Translations under genes and position numbers: made by a program
In this document: piece by piece, positions 1 to 8,854 of the stretch
Layout of the letters: every line of letters begins with the position of its first letter
How positions within the stretch are numbered: the first letter of the stretch is position 1
From: Sutterella sp.
GTDB lineage: Bacteria > Pseudomonadota > Gammaproteobacteria > Burkholderiales > Burkholderiaceae_F
Reading direction: 5' to 3'
Assembly (NCBI GenBank): GCA_019418605.1
Contig: DYBN01000057.1
Location: forward strand, 1 to 45,987
DNA: 45,987 nt
The notes under the pieces: generated by a model
What the model was told of the DNA's origin: nothing
Databases searched by the model: none
Seen by the model: the letters and a program-made list of their open reading frames with translations, nothing else

Positions 1-8
1 AGGGTTCG

Positions 9-23
9 CTCCGGAAACCGGAG
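9..23. other. small inverted repeat in the gene-free left end
   Basis: Bases 1-188 hold no convincing gene. The only structure seen is a 6-bp inverted repeat, CTCCGG-AAA-CCGGAG. It could be the end of a terminator for a gene left of the window, but no T-run follows it on either strand, so no function is assigned. Confidence 0.3.
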
Positions 24-300
24 ACGATTCGCGACCGCTAACACCGCACCCGCCCTGCCTTGCCGCGAATTTCGTTTTTTCTTTATCGCTGCACGACCTC
101 AAGCGGCCAAAAAGAAACTCTTCTCATCCATCCGCTTTTGACCGCTCGCCCTCTCAAGTGCCCTTTGGGCATTGGGCCCGATTTGCAACAGGGCGAACAC
201 ATCAAAAAAAGTTTTCGCCCCTTGAATTCATAGTCCCACAGGAAATTTCCATTAGATAACAACGGTTTGCAGTTCGACCAAGCAGAAAAATCCTGCTCCA

Positions 301-329
301 AAATAAGCATAATATAATTATGCTTATTT
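301..329. promoter_or_regulatory. 29-bp perfect palindrome over the transposase promoter
   Basis: AAATAAGCATAAT is followed by ATA and then its exact reverse complement. The centre contains TATAAT (313-318), a perfect -10 hexamer for rightward transcription, 46 bp before the transposase ATG. No good -35 hexamer lies at the right distance. The palindrome could be an operator for self-repression. It could also be an RNA hairpin that blocks transcripts entering from outside, a common safeguard in insertion sequences. Both roles are inferred. Confidence 0.6.
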
Positions 330-363
330 CATAATCCTTACGCGATGAAAAAGAGACCTCAAA

Positions 364-1827
364 ATGTTCGACAATTACGCAATGACAGCAAACCGCCAAC
401 GAAACCTGAAGCCCGAGGAGCTGCTCGCTTTTGTTCCTGGCAATGCCCCCAAAGGATTGAAACTCAACTGGAACAAAACCTCCTCCAAGTGGTACTACTA
501 CACCTCAAGCTACCGCTACGACTCCGCAAAGAAGCGCTCCGTCGAACACAGAACCTTGGTCGGGTATCTCAACAAGGAAAACCAGTTTGTCTTCACCCAG
601 CGCTATCTGCTGAGCCAGCAGGCGGCCAGAGCAGCGCCTTCCTTGCCCGACAAACAAGCTGTCGACATCATCAACGCGGCACGCTCCGAATGCAGTGAAG
701 CGCCTCCAGACAAGGGGACGCCGGCTTTGATCGCCTGTCCGCTTGACATCATCTTCGTCGTGGCGTTTCTCTCGAGCCTGGCCGGAGGTTCGAACTGCAT
801 GCAGATTGCCGATTATTGGAAAACCCATCGGAAGTACCTTTCGAATCTCTTTGACGACTTCCCTGACAAGGACATCTCCCACGACACGGTGCGCCGCGCT
901 CTGTCGCTTTGCGACTCCGACAAGTTCGAAGAACTCCTTCGTTGTTTCGCCCGCCGGTTCACCAACGAAGTCGGCACGAGGATCATCAATTTTGACGGAC
1001 AGGCAGTCCAGGCAACCAAGCAGACGGAGTTTGGCAAGAGCGGGCGGCATCAGCTGTCGTTTTATGACTCATCGAGCGCAATCAGCCTCTTCCAAACCAC
1101 CATTGATGACAAGAGCAACGAAATTGCGGCGGCTCAAAAACTGTTGCCGTACATCGACCTGACGGACTGCGTCGTTGCCGCCGACGCCATGCATGCGCAG
1201 ACGAAGACGGTCTCGCTCATCATCGAGCAGAACGGGAACTACTGCATCGCCCTCAAGAGGAATCAGGGCCGGTTGTGCGAATACGCGGCGACATGCTTCG
1301 AACGTCCGGGAAAGACGGTTCTCAGGCACAAGACGTTTGATGATGGGCAGGCAAGAGAAGAGACCAGAATTTTTGAAGTGCTCCCCGGCAGCATGCTCCC
1401 CAAAAGCATGACGGCCGGCTGGCCGGGCCTCAATGAAGGCACGATCGTCAAGGTCACGGCTTGGCGCAAGGAGAAGGCCGCAAAGCGAGAGAGCGTCGCC
1501 GTGCGCTACTACGCGAGCTCTCTTGTTTGGTCAGATCCCCGGTGTCATCTGAAGCTGGCGTTTGCAATTCGTCAGCATTGGGCGATTGAAAATAGTCTGC
1601 AGCATGTTCTTGACGTCATCCTGCTGCAGGACGCGATCCAGTGCAAGAACATCACGTACCTCAGGAATCAAACGGCACTGAACAAGCTCGCCGACAACGT
1701 ACGCTCCAAATACCGGCAATGGCGGAACCAAAACGACGAACCCGAAGTGTCAAAATCGCGCCTGCTCAAAATCCTCTCCAAGCCCGAGGAGGCCATCAGG
1801 GCCATGGTGATCGCGGCGGCTGGTTAG
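364..1827 (+). CDS. ISAs1-like DDE transposase
   Basis: A 487-residue transposase that would cut and paste the surrounding element. The N-terminal part (about 30-85) carries a YYY-x-S-x-YRYD segment like the small N-terminal domain of IS1634/IS4-type transposases. The DDE catalytic core follows: D211 in NFDGQ, D274 in VVAADAMHAQ, and E409 in HWAIENSLQHVLDV, with the family's ALKRNQ motif after the second D. All three acidic residues are present and no frameshift is seen, so the protein looks active. The start ATG lies 34 bp after a palindrome that contains the probable promoter. The protein is about 100 residues longer than typical ISAs1 members because of the N-terminal domain. A homologue without the catalytic residues lies at 15616-16983. 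Confidence 0.9.
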   Translation: MFDNYAMTANRQRNLKPEELLAFVPGNAPKGLKLNWNKTSSKWYYYTSSYRYDSAKKRSVEHRTLVGYLNKENQFVFTQRYLLSQQAARAAPSLPDKQAVDIINAARSECSEAPPDKGTPALIACPLDIIFVVAFLSSLAGGSNCMQIADYWKTHRKYLSNLFDDFPDKDISHDTVRRALSLCDSDKFEELLRCFARRFTNEVGTRIINFDGQAVQATKQTEFGKSGRHQLSFYDSSSAISLFQTTIDDKSNEIAAAQKLLPYIDLTDCVVAADAMHAQTKTVSLIIEQNGNYCIALKRNQGRLCEYAATCFERPGKTVLRHKTFDDGQAREETRIFEVLPGSMLPKSMTAGWPGLNEGTIVKVTAWRKEKAAKRESVAVRYYASSLVWSDPRCHLKLAFAIRQHWAIENSLQHVLDVILLQDAIQCKNITYLRNQTALNKLADNVRSKYRQWRNQNDEPEVSKSRLLKILSKPEEAIRAMVIAAAG

Positions 1828-1924
1828 CATGCGTACACCTTGAACTTGCAAGGGATTGCCGCCTGAGCAAGGCATCCTGCGCTAAGCTTTTCCGGTTAAA
1901 AATTTTTCCCCAAGAGAACCCAGC

Positions 1925-3022
1925 ATGCGAACCGTTGTGATCGGCATGAGCGGCGGCGTCGACAGCGCCGTGAGCGCCTGGCTGCTCAAGCAGGCGGGCT
2001 ACGAGGTAATCGGCCTTTTCATGAAGAACTGGGAAGACGACGATGACTCGGAGTACTGCTCAAGCCGCCAGGATTTTCTTGACGCGGCCAGCGCCGCCGA
2101 CGTCATCGGCATTGACCTTGAGGCCGTGAACTTCGCCAAGGAATACAAGGAGCGCGTCTTCTCTGAATTCCTGCGGGAGTACGAAGCAGGGCGCACGCCG
2201 AATCCGGACGTGCTGTGCAACGCTGAAATCAAGTTCAACGCCTTTTTGGACCACGCCATGGCGATGGGGGCAGACCACATCGCCACGGGCCACTACGCGC
2301 GCGTGCGCGAGGGCTCCGATGGGTTTGAGCTGCTGCGCGGCCTTGATGCGGGCAAGGATCAGAGCTACTTTCTGCACCGCCTCAATCAGGCGCAGCTCTC
2401 CAAGGCCGTCTTCCCGGTGGGCGAACTGCAAAAAAGCCGGGTGCGCGCCATCGCGCGCGAGCTTGGACTGAGCGTTGCCGACAAGAAGGACTCCACGGGC
2501 ATCTGCTTTATCGGCGAGCGCCCCTTCAGAGAGTTTCTCAACCGCTACCTTCCCAATCGGCCCGGGCCGATTCGCCGGGCCGGCGACGGCAAAATCATTG
2601 GAGAGCACGTGGGGCTGAGCTTTTATACGCTCGGCCAGCGCAAGGGCATGGGCATCGGCGGCAGCCGCGAGAGCACGGGCGAGCCTTGGTTTGCCGCGCG
2701 CAAGGATCTCGCAGCCAACACGCTTTGGGTCGTGCAGGGGCACGATCATCCGTGGCTCAAAACCGATGCGCTCACGGCCGTGCGCACGAGCTGGACGGCG
2801 GGACACCCGCCTTTGCCCGGGACGCCCGTCACGGTCAAGACCCGCTACAGGGCGCCCGACGGCAGCTGCCGGATCACGGCCGTTGATGCGGCCGCCGGCA
2901 CGATCGATCTTGCCTTCCCCGAGCCGCAGTGGGCGGCCACGCCCGGGCAAAGCGCCGTGCTCTACCAGGGCGAGGTGTGCCTCGGTGGCGGCTTCATCGA
3001 TCGCATCCAAAACGAGACGTGA
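1925..3022 (+). CDS. mnmA: tRNA-specific 2-thiouridylase MnmA
   Basis: MnmA puts sulfur on U34 of tRNA-Lys, -Glu and -Gln, using ATP to adenylate the base and a persulfide relayed from the Tus/IscS system. The 365-residue protein is full length. It has the PP-loop SGGVDS at 9-14, the catalytic cysteine C98 in NPDVLCN, and the second, persulfide-carrying C194 in STGICFIGERPF. The start is supported by an AAGAGAA ribosome-binding stretch. The IS element ends only 82 bp upstream, so the native promoter may be displaced or replaced. A tRNA-Gln(UUG), one of its expected substrates, is encoded at 25256. Confidence 0.97.
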   Translation: MRTVVIGMSGGVDSAVSAWLLKQAGYEVIGLFMKNWEDDDDSEYCSSRQDFLDAASAADVIGIDLEAVNFAKEYKERVFSEFLREYEAGRTPNPDVLCNAEIKFNAFLDHAMAMGADHIATGHYARVREGSDGFELLRGLDAGKDQSYFLHRLNQAQLSKAVFPVGELQKSRVRAIARELGLSVADKKDSTGICFIGERPFREFLNRYLPNRPGPIRRAGDGKIIGEHVGLSFYTLGQRKGMGIGGSRESTGEPWFAARKDLAANTLWVVQGHDHPWLKTDALTAVRTSWTAGHPPLPGTPVTVKTRYRAPDGSCRITAVDAAAGTIDLAFPEPQWAATPGQSAVLYQGEVCLGGGFIDRIQNET

Positions 3023-3148
3023 GGCGAAGGCTGAAAACGAGCGCGTCCTCATGTCCGCGCCGGAGGCTTTAACCTCGGCATCAGGCGCCGTGCCTATGAT
3101 GCACGCTCAGAGATTTGACAGCACCTCAAAGCCAAGGACTTTTTCACC

Positions 3149-3835
3149 GTGTCGCTATTTGACTCCGCGCGCTTTCGCACTTCCGCGGCCGCCATCTCGC
3201 AGCTGCCCGGCGCCGGGCTGCCTGAAATCGCCTTTGCCGGCCGCTCCAACGCCGGCAAATCAACAACCATCAACGTGCTCACCCGGCAGGGGCGGCTTGC
3301 CTTTGCCTCCAAAACGCCGGGCCGCACGCAGCTCATCAACTTCTTTGCCCTCTCGCGCAGGCTGCCGCAGTCGACGCCGGGCGCGCCCGCGCGCGAAGAC
3401 GTGGGCTTTTTGGTCGATCTCCCGGGCTACGGCTACGCCCGGGCCGCGCAGGAGACGCGCGCGCTCTGGAGCACGCTCATCGCGGGCTATCTTGCCGAGC
3501 GGCCCTCGCTCACGGGCATTGTGATCGTGATGGACGCCCGGCGCCCCTTCATGCCGGCCGACGAGTGGCTCATCGACTTTTTCTCCTCGCGCACCCACGT
3601 GCGGCAGCTCTGGCTCATCAACAAGTGCGACCAGATCAAGCGCGCCGAGCGCGCCGCCGTGCTCGCCGCAGCAAAAGAGCGTGCGGCGCGCCTTGGCCCG
3701 CACGTGTTCGTGCAGCTTTTCTCGGGCCTGAAAAAAGAGGGCGTCGAGGAGCTGAGGCAAACCCTTTTATCCTGGATTGACCCCGACGGACGGCTCTCGG
3801 GCGATGACGCCGAGAGCACGCGGCAATCCGCATGA
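3149..3835 (+). CDS. engB: ribosome biogenesis GTP-binding protein EngB (YihA/YsxC)
   Basis: A small GTPase needed for late assembly of the 50S ribosomal subunit. The 228-residue product has G1 GRSNAGKST at 31-39, G3 DLPG at 90-93 and G4 NKCD at 158-161. The chosen start is GTG at 3149 because it gives the family's usual N-terminus and no ATG fits. It lies 126 bp after mnmA and 38 bp before hemB on the same strand, so the three may be read together. Confidence 0.95.
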   Translation: MSLFDSARFRTSAAAISQLPGAGLPEIAFAGRSNAGKSTTINVLTRQGRLAFASKTPGRTQLINFFALSRRLPQSTPGAPAREDVGFLVDLPGYGYARAAQETRALWSTLIAGYLAERPSLTGIVIVMDARRPFMPADEWLIDFFSSRTHVRQLWLINKCDQIKRAERAAVLAAAKERAARLGPHVFVQLFSGLKKEGVEELRQTLLSWIDPDGRLSGDDAESTRQSA

Positions 3836-3873
3836 TGTTTTGATTTTGTGTTTTTTTAACGAGGACACTGACA

Positions 3874-4887
3874 ATGCAAACGCTTGGCCAATACCCCATG
3901 GTGCGCATGCGCCGCATGCGCCACGATGACTTCTCGCGCCGCCTGATGCGTGAAAACGTGGTCACCGTCAACGACCTGATCCTTCCGGTCTTCGTGATGG
4001 AAGGCGAGAAAAACCGCGTGGAGATCCCGACGATGCCGGGCGTGTTCCGCTACACGATCGACGAGCTGCTCGGCGTTTGCGGCGAAATGGTCGAGCTCGG
4101 CATCCCGATGGTGGCGCTTTTCCCGCAGATCGACGCAAGCCTCAAGACCCCCGACGGGGTGGAGGCCGCCAACGGCGACGGGCTCATTCCGCGCACGGTG
4201 CGCGCCATCAAGCAGGCGTACCCGCAGCTTGGCGTGATGTGCGACGTGGCGCTTGACCCCTACACCACCCACGGCCAGGACGGCCTGATCGACGAGACGG
4301 GCTACATCCTCAACGACGAGACGATCGAGATGCTCGTGCGCCAGGTGCGCGCGCAGGTCGAAGCCGGAGCCGACGTCGTCGCTCCCTCGGACATGATGGA
4401 CGGCCGCATCGGCGTCATCCGCAAGATGCTCGAAGCAGAAGGCCACATCAACACCCGCATCATGGCCTACTCGGCCAAGTACGCAAGCGCCTTCTACGGC
4501 CCCTTCCGCGATGCGGTGGGTTCAAGCTCGAACCTGGGCAAGTCCACGAAGGCGGTCTATCAGCAGGATCCCGCCAACGGCGACGAAGCGCTCTGGGAAG
4601 TGGGGCTTGACCTTGCCGAAGGCGCCGACATGGTCATGGTCAAGCCCGGCATCCCCTATCTTGACATCGTGCGCCGCGTCAAGGACGAGTTCAAGGCGCC
4701 CACCTTCGTCTACCACGTCTCGGGCGAGTACGCCATGCTCAAGTGTGCGGCCGCCGCGGGCTGCATCGATGAAAAGCGCATCACGATGGAGACGATGATC
4801 TGCTGCAAGCGCGCAGGCGCCGACGGCATCCTCACGTACTGCGCGCTTGACGTAGCGCGCTGGCTCAAGGAAGGCTGGAACTACTAA
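3874..4887 (+). CDS. hemB: delta-aminolevulinic acid dehydratase (porphobilinogen synthase)
   Basis: HemB condenses two 5-aminolevulinate molecules to porphobilinogen, the second committed step of haem synthesis. The 337-residue protein has both active-site lysines, K202 in AYSAKYASAFYGP and K257 in MVMVKPGIPYLD. The metal-site segment reads CDVALDPYTTHGQDG (123 onward): two of the three zinc-binding cysteines of E. coli HemB are replaced by aspartates, which marks the magnesium-type enzyme. A GAGGA ribosome-binding site sits 8 bases before the ATG. A strong terminator follows. Confidence 0.97.
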   Translation: MQTLGQYPMVRMRRMRHDDFSRRLMRENVVTVNDLILPVFVMEGEKNRVEIPTMPGVFRYTIDELLGVCGEMVELGIPMVALFPQIDASLKTPDGVEAANGDGLIPRTVRAIKQAYPQLGVMCDVALDPYTTHGQDGLIDETGYILNDETIEMLVRQVRAQVEAGADVVAPSDMMDGRIGVIRKMLEAEGHINTRIMAYSAKYASAFYGPFRDAVGSSSNLGKSTKAVYQQDPANGDEALWEVGLDLAEGADMVMVKPGIPYLDIVRRVKDEFKAPTFVYHVSGEYAMLKCAAAAGCIDEKRITMETMICCKRAGADGILTYCALDVARWLKEGWNY

Positions 4888-4941
4888 TCCTGAAGCAGTT
4901 TCCTCGCCCGGGGCTCCGAAAGAAGCTCCCGGGCAGGCCAC

Positions 4942-5015
4942 AAAGCGCGAGGCGCTTTTTGCCGCTTTTGCCGCATCTGCGGCGCGCGGGAAAAAGCCTC
5001 GCGCTTTTTGTTTTC
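4942..5015 (+). terminator. intrinsic terminator after hemB
   Basis: AAAGCGCGAGGC (4942-4953) pairs with GCCTCGCGCTTT (4996-5007), enclosing a GC-rich inner stem, and is followed by TTTTTGTTTT. It ends the hemB transcript and faces the 3' end of sppA. Confidence 0.8.
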
Positions 5016-5074
5016 ATTGAGTCCCGGAGAGCTTTTGCTTCAAAAGAAGCGCCTGTCCCTCGCCAAAGTCTCCC

Positions 5075-6931
5075 TTAGAGGGGAGTCCTCGTGCACAGGC
5101 AGTGCGCATAAAGGCTCTCGGGGCTATCGACCATCTCGAAAAAGCGCGCCGCCTCGCGCGCGGGATCGGCCAAAAGCGCGCGGGCGCCCTGCAGTCCTGC
5201 GGGAGCGATGAAGCGCTCTGCAAGCGTCTCAAGCCCCGTCTGCGTCAAGACCTTTCCCAGCAGCTCGTCGACAAGAAGAGAAAAGCGCCCCTGCTTTTTT
5301 TCAAACCACATGAGCTGCGCCTCGGGCGCCTTGGCAAGCTCCCGGGCAAGCCCGAGCGCTTCCGAGATGCCCCCGAGGGTGTCGACAAGCCCGCAGTCGA
5401 GCGCCTGCTTGCCGGTGTAGACGCGCCCCTGCGCAAGGTCGGTGACGCGCTTTTCATCGAGCCTGCGGCTTTTTGCCACAAGCGAGACAAAATCGCGGTA
5501 GGTGCGCGCCACGGACAGCTGCATCATCTTCTCAAAGCCCGGGGCCATGGCGTAGAGCGGATTTTCAGCGGCCGCAAGCCACGAGGTGGAGGCGCCGCCC
5601 GCGCCCACCTGGGCAAGCTCAAGCGTCTTTTCAAAGCGCGGCACGATCCCGAAGACGCCGATCGATCCCGTGATGCTCATGGGGTCGGCGACGATTTTGT
5701 CGGCGGCCGTGGCCACCCAGTAGCCGCCGCTTGCCGCGTAGTCGCCCATGCTGGCAACAACCGGTTTGCCGGCCTTTTTAACGAGCTCAAGCTCGCGGCG
5801 GATGAGTTCGCTTGCAACCGCACTGCCCCCGGGGCTGTCGATGCGCACCACAAGCGCCGCCACGCGGGGGTCGCTCTTGGCCTCGCGGATGACTTCCAGC
5901 GCGCTCTTGGCGCCCGTCATGCCGGGGGCGTCGGCCCCGTCCTTGATTTCGCCCTCGATCGTGACGACGGCGATGCGCTTGGAGCTTGACGCGGGCTTTG
6001 CGCGCACGGCCAGATAGTCGCGAAAGCCGATCGTGCGCAGGGTGTCGACGCCCTTTTTGCCGCCCTGGCGCTCAACGAGCATGTCAAGCGTCTCGTCGTT
6101 GGTGGTGACCCCGTCGATCAAGTTTTCATTTAGCGCCACGCGGCTCATGTCGCCTTCGGCCTTCTCGAGCTTTTCGGGGTAGCCCGCAATGAGAGCGTTG
6201 ACGGCCCCGGGCATCAGGCCGCGGGAGGACTCAATGCCGTTGGCAAACTGCCCCCAGGCGTCGGAGAGCCAGAAGCGGTCGGCTTCAAGCGACTCCTTGG
6301 AGGGGGCCTTGAGCACAAAGCTCTCGGGGGAGCTTTTATAGGCGCCCGCCTTGAAGACGTGCACCGTCACGCCCAGCTTTTTTAATGTCTCGCCCCAGTA
6401 CAGGCGGCTTGTGGCCATGCCCTTGATGAGCACCTGCCCCATGGGGTGGACGTAAACCTCGCTTGCGTGGGCGGCCACGGCGTACTGCTGCTGGCTGTAG
6501 CCCGTCGACCAGACGGTGATGCGCTTGCCGCTCATCTTGAAGCGGTCCATCTGCGCGCCGATTTCGCGCAGCGACGCAAGCCCCGCGCTCTCAAGATCGT
6601 CGACGCGAATGAGCACGCCCTCAATGTCGGGATCGGTGGCCGCAATGTTCAGAGCCTGCAGCACGTCGCGCAGCCGCGTCTGCGGCTCGGCGCCAGAGAG
6701 CACAGAGCCCAGCGCCCCGCTGCTTGAAAAGTTGCCGTGCTCGACGATTTCTCCGGCGAGATCAATCGTGAGAATGCTGCGCGCGGGGACGGTGGGAGCG
6801 GCGCCGTCAAAAAAGAAGATCCCGACGATGAGGCCCGCAACGAGCAGCAGCACAACATTGGCAATGGCTTTGCGCGTGAAGTCAAGTATCGTCCAGGCGG
6901 ACTTCAATACGGCCTTGAGAAATCCAAACAT
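5075..6931 (-). CDS. sppA: signal peptide peptidase SppA, long (67K) type
   Basis: A membrane-anchored serine protease that degrades cleaved signal peptides. The 618-residue protein is of the two-domain type found in E. coli. One transmembrane segment spans about residues 24-41 and the rest faces the periplasm. The catalytic lysine is K199 in AGAYKSSPE in the first domain. The nucleophile is S401 in GDYAASGGYW in the second, followed by the conserved SITGSIGVFG stretch. Its start lies 86 bp after the HAD gene with a terminator between them, so it is probably its own transcription unit. Confidence 0.95.
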   Translation of the reverse strand: MFGFLKAVLKSAWTILDFTRKAIANVVLLLVAGLIVGIFFFDGAAPTVPARSILTIDLAGEIVEHGNFSSSGALGSVLSGAEPQTRLRDVLQALNIAATDPDIEGVLIRVDDLESAGLASLREIGAQMDRFKMSGKRITVWSTGYSQQQYAVAAHASEVYVHPMGQVLIKGMATSRLYWGETLKKLGVTVHVFKAGAYKSSPESFVLKAPSKESLEADRFWLSDAWGQFANGIESSRGLMPGAVNALIAGYPEKLEKAEGDMSRVALNENLIDGVTTNDETLDMLVERQGGKKGVDTLRTIGFRDYLAVRAKPASSSKRIAVVTIEGEIKDGADAPGMTGAKSALEVIREAKSDPRVAALVVRIDSPGGSAVASELIRRELELVKKAGKPVVASMGDYAASGGYWVATAADKIVADPMSITGSIGVFGIVPRFEKTLELAQVGAGGASTSWLAAAENPLYAMAPGFEKMMQLSVARTYRDFVSLVAKSRRLDEKRVTDLAQGRVYTGKQALDCGLVDTLGGISEALGLARELAKAPEAQLMWFEKKQGRFSLLVDELLGKVLTQTGLETLAERFIAPAGLQGARALLADPAREAARFFEMVDSPESLYAHCLCTRTPL

Positions 6932-6967
6932 CTTCGTCTCACACTTGTTTTAAAGACACGCGCCGCA

Positions 6968-7015
6968 CAAAAGCCCCTGCTCCCTGCGCGAGGCCTTCTT
7001 TGCGGGAGCAGGGCT
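6968..7015 (-). terminator. intrinsic terminator after the argB-HAD unit
   Basis: On the minus strand CCCTGCTCCC pairs with GGGAGCAGGG across a 19-base loop, followed by GCTTTTG. It separates the HAD gene from sppA. Confidence 0.7.
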
Positions 7016-7017
7016 GA

Positions 7018-7779
7018 CTAGCCGCGCGCGAGGACTTTCGGGCCGCGCACCACAAGCCGCGGCAGATCCTCGAGATGCTCGATGACGCTCTCGGCCCAGG
7101 GGTGTGCGATCACGGCCGGCCTGTCGTTGCGGTTGCCCCGGCACCAGACCGTGCGCATGCCAAGCGCTTTTGCCGCGGCAAGGTTTGCCGGCCCGTCGTC
7201 GACAAGACAGGTTCTGCGCACGTCGGCGCCGAACTGGCGCGCCGTGCGGGCAAAAAGCAGCGCATCGGGCTTGCTGCGCCACTTGCCGCAGATGTGCATG
7301 GCGCTTGCGCTCACCACGCCCGCAAAGAGGTTTTCGATGCCAAGCGCGCGCAGCACGGCGTGCGCATAGCACCCGGGCCCGTTGGTGAGCACCACCTTTT
7401 TGCCGGGCAGCGCCGCAATGGCCTCCCGAAGCCGCGCTCTGCCCGCCGTCGTCTTGAGATAGGGCCGCAGGTCAAAGTCGTGCGTGGCGCGAAAAAACTC
7501 CTCGGGCGGCACCGCGTGGTGGCGGGCAAGGCCCACGAAGGTGGCGCCGTACGTGCGCCAGTAGTCCTTTTGTACGCGCACCGCCGCCTCGGGCGCAAGA
7601 TCAAGCTTCTCGGCGATGAAGCTCTCCATGCGCTCGTGAATGGCCTCGAGCATGCCGGCCGAGGCGTTGAAGATCGTGTCGTCAAGGTCAATAAGCCAGA
7701 GCGAGACGCGCGAGAGCCTCGCGCGGCTCTGCCCGTCGTCGGAGAGCTCGCTTGCGTGCGCTCGCTTTTTAATCGGCAT
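7018..7779 (-). CDS. HAD-superfamily phosphatase, pyrimidine 5'-nucleotidase type
   Basis: A 253-residue hydrolase with all four HAD motifs. These are motif I DLDDT (D31 nucleophile, D33), motif II VVLTNGP, a motif III lysine in WRSKPD and motif IV LVDDGPANL. The sequence resembles the Sdt1-like pyrimidine 5'-nucleotidase group, which dephosphorylates UMP and CMP; the substrate is inferred from that resemblance. Its ATG overlaps the last 11 bases of argB, so the two are translationally coupled and surely co-transcribed. The pairing with argB does not by itself suggest a role in arginine synthesis. Confidence 0.85.
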   Translation of the reverse strand: MPIKKRAHASELSDDGQSRARLSRVSLWLIDLDDTIFNASAGMLEAIHERMESFIAEKLDLAPEAAVRVQKDYWRTYGATFVGLARHHAVPPEEFFRATHDFDLRPYLKTTAGRARLREAIAALPGKKVVLTNGPGCYAHAVLRALGIENLFAGVVSASAMHICGKWRSKPDALLFARTARQFGADVRRTCLVDDGPANLAAAKALGMRTVWCRGNRNDRPAVIAHPWAESVIEHLEDLPRLVVRGPKVLARG

Positions 7780-8671
7780 TGATCATCGTCCCCACGCCCT
7801 GCGGCGTCAGAATTTCCAGGAGCAGGCAGTGAATGACGCGCCCGTCGATGATGTGCACGCTGCGCACGCCGTTGCGCGCGGCCGAAATGGCCGAGGAGAG
7901 CTTGGGCAGCATCCCGCCCGAAATCGTCCCGTCCTTGAAAAGCGCATCAATGCCGGAGGCTGACAGGCCCGTGAGCAGATTGCCGTCGCGATCGAGCACG
8001 CCCGGGGTGTTGGTGAGCATCACGAGCTTTTCGGCCTTGAGCGTCTCGGCCATCTTGCCTGCGACCACGTCGGCGTTGATGTTGTAGGCAAGGCCGTCTT
8101 CGCCCATGCCGATGGGGCTGATGACGGGAATGAAGTGATCCTGTTCAAGCGCCTGCACAACCGACGGATTGATCTCTTCGATCAAGCCCACCTGCCCGAC
8201 GTCGTGCCAGACGTTGGGGTCGTTGGTGTCCTGCAGCTTCATGCGGCGCGCCTTGATCATCGCGCCGTCCTTGCCGTTGAGGCCCACGGCGTGGCCGCCG
8301 TAGCTGTTGATCATCTGCACGAGGTCGCCCTGGACTTCGCCGCACAGCACCCATTCGACGACCTCCATCGTCGCCGGGTCCGTCACGCGCATGCCCTGCA
8401 CGAACTGGCTTTTGATGCCCACGCGGTTCAAGGCGCTGTTGATCTGCGGGCCGCCGCCGTGGACCACGACGGGATTCATGCCCACGAGCTTGAGCAGCAC
8501 CACGTCGCGCGCAAACGCCTCCTGCAGGCGCTTGTCGGTCATGGCGTTGCCGCCGTACTTGATCACGATCGTCTTGCCGTGAAAGCGCTGAATATAGGGA
8601 AGTGCTTCTGAGAGAATTTCCGCCTTCAGTGAAGCCGGCACCAGATTGGTGTTGGAAGTAGCCTTGGTCAT
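7769..8671 (-). CDS. argB: acetylglutamate kinase
   Basis: ArgB phosphorylates N-acetylglutamate, the second step of arginine synthesis through acetylated intermediates. The 300-residue cytoplasmic enzyme has the N-terminal KYGGNAM (38-44), the substrate loop HGGGPQ (71-76) and the GVLDRDGNLL nucleotide-site region. The chosen ATG is the first in frame and gives the family's usual N-terminal extension. No clear Shine-Dalgarno sequence is seen. It is the first gene of a two-gene unit with the overlapping HAD phosphatase gene. Confidence 0.96.
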   Translation of the reverse strand: MTKATSNTNLVPASLKAEILSEALPYIQRFHGKTIVIKYGGNAMTDKRLQEAFARDVVLLKLVGMNPVVVHGGGPQINSALNRVGIKSQFVQGMRVTDPATMEVVEWVLCGEVQGDLVQMINSYGGHAVGLNGKDGAMIKARRMKLQDTNDPNVWHDVGQVGLIEEINPSVVQALEQDHFIPVISPIGMGEDGLAYNINADVVAGKMAETLKAEKLVMLTNTPGVLDRDGNLLTGLSASGIDALFKDGTISGGMLPKLSSAISAARNGVRSVHIIDGRVIHCLLLEILTPQGVGTMINAD

Positions 8672-8736
8672 GGTCAGCTGCAGATCAAACGCATCCGAAC
8701 AATGCGCGCCTTCCCTTTAGAGCTCCCAGCCGGAGA

Positions 8737-8770
8737 CAAAAAAAGAAAAAGGCGCCCTCAAGAGGCCTCG
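8737..8770 (-). terminator. possible terminator downstream of the lipoprotein gene
   Basis: On the minus strand GAGGCCTCTTGAGGGCGCC, a short hairpin, is followed by TTTTTCTTTTTTT. It lies about 270 bp after the lipoprotein stop and just upstream of argB. The stem is short, so the call is modest. Confidence 0.4.
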
Positions 8771-8854
8771 CCGCTCGCGCGCGCGAACACCCCGGCCTCC
8801 TTGTCGGCGTGCATTGTTGCACAAATCCGATGCAAAAAGAATGCGCGCCCCAAT

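Larger units (their letters stand above)
189..1842 (+). mobile_element. ISAs1-like insertion sequence, about 1.65 kb, intact
   Basis: The element carries one transposase gene. Its right end is placed just after the stop codon, where the reverse complement reads CAAGGTGTACGCATGC. A related sequence, CAGGGCGAACACATC, begins at 189 and is taken as the left end; the two match at about 12 of 19 positions. Outside these ends the flanks read GATTTGCAA (180-188) and AACTTGCAA (1843-1851), a 9-bp imperfect duplication sharing TTGCAA, which fits the 8-10 bp duplications known for this family. The element ends 82 bp before mnmA. The family call is secure from the transposase; the exact ends are inferred by eye. 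Confidence 0.55.
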
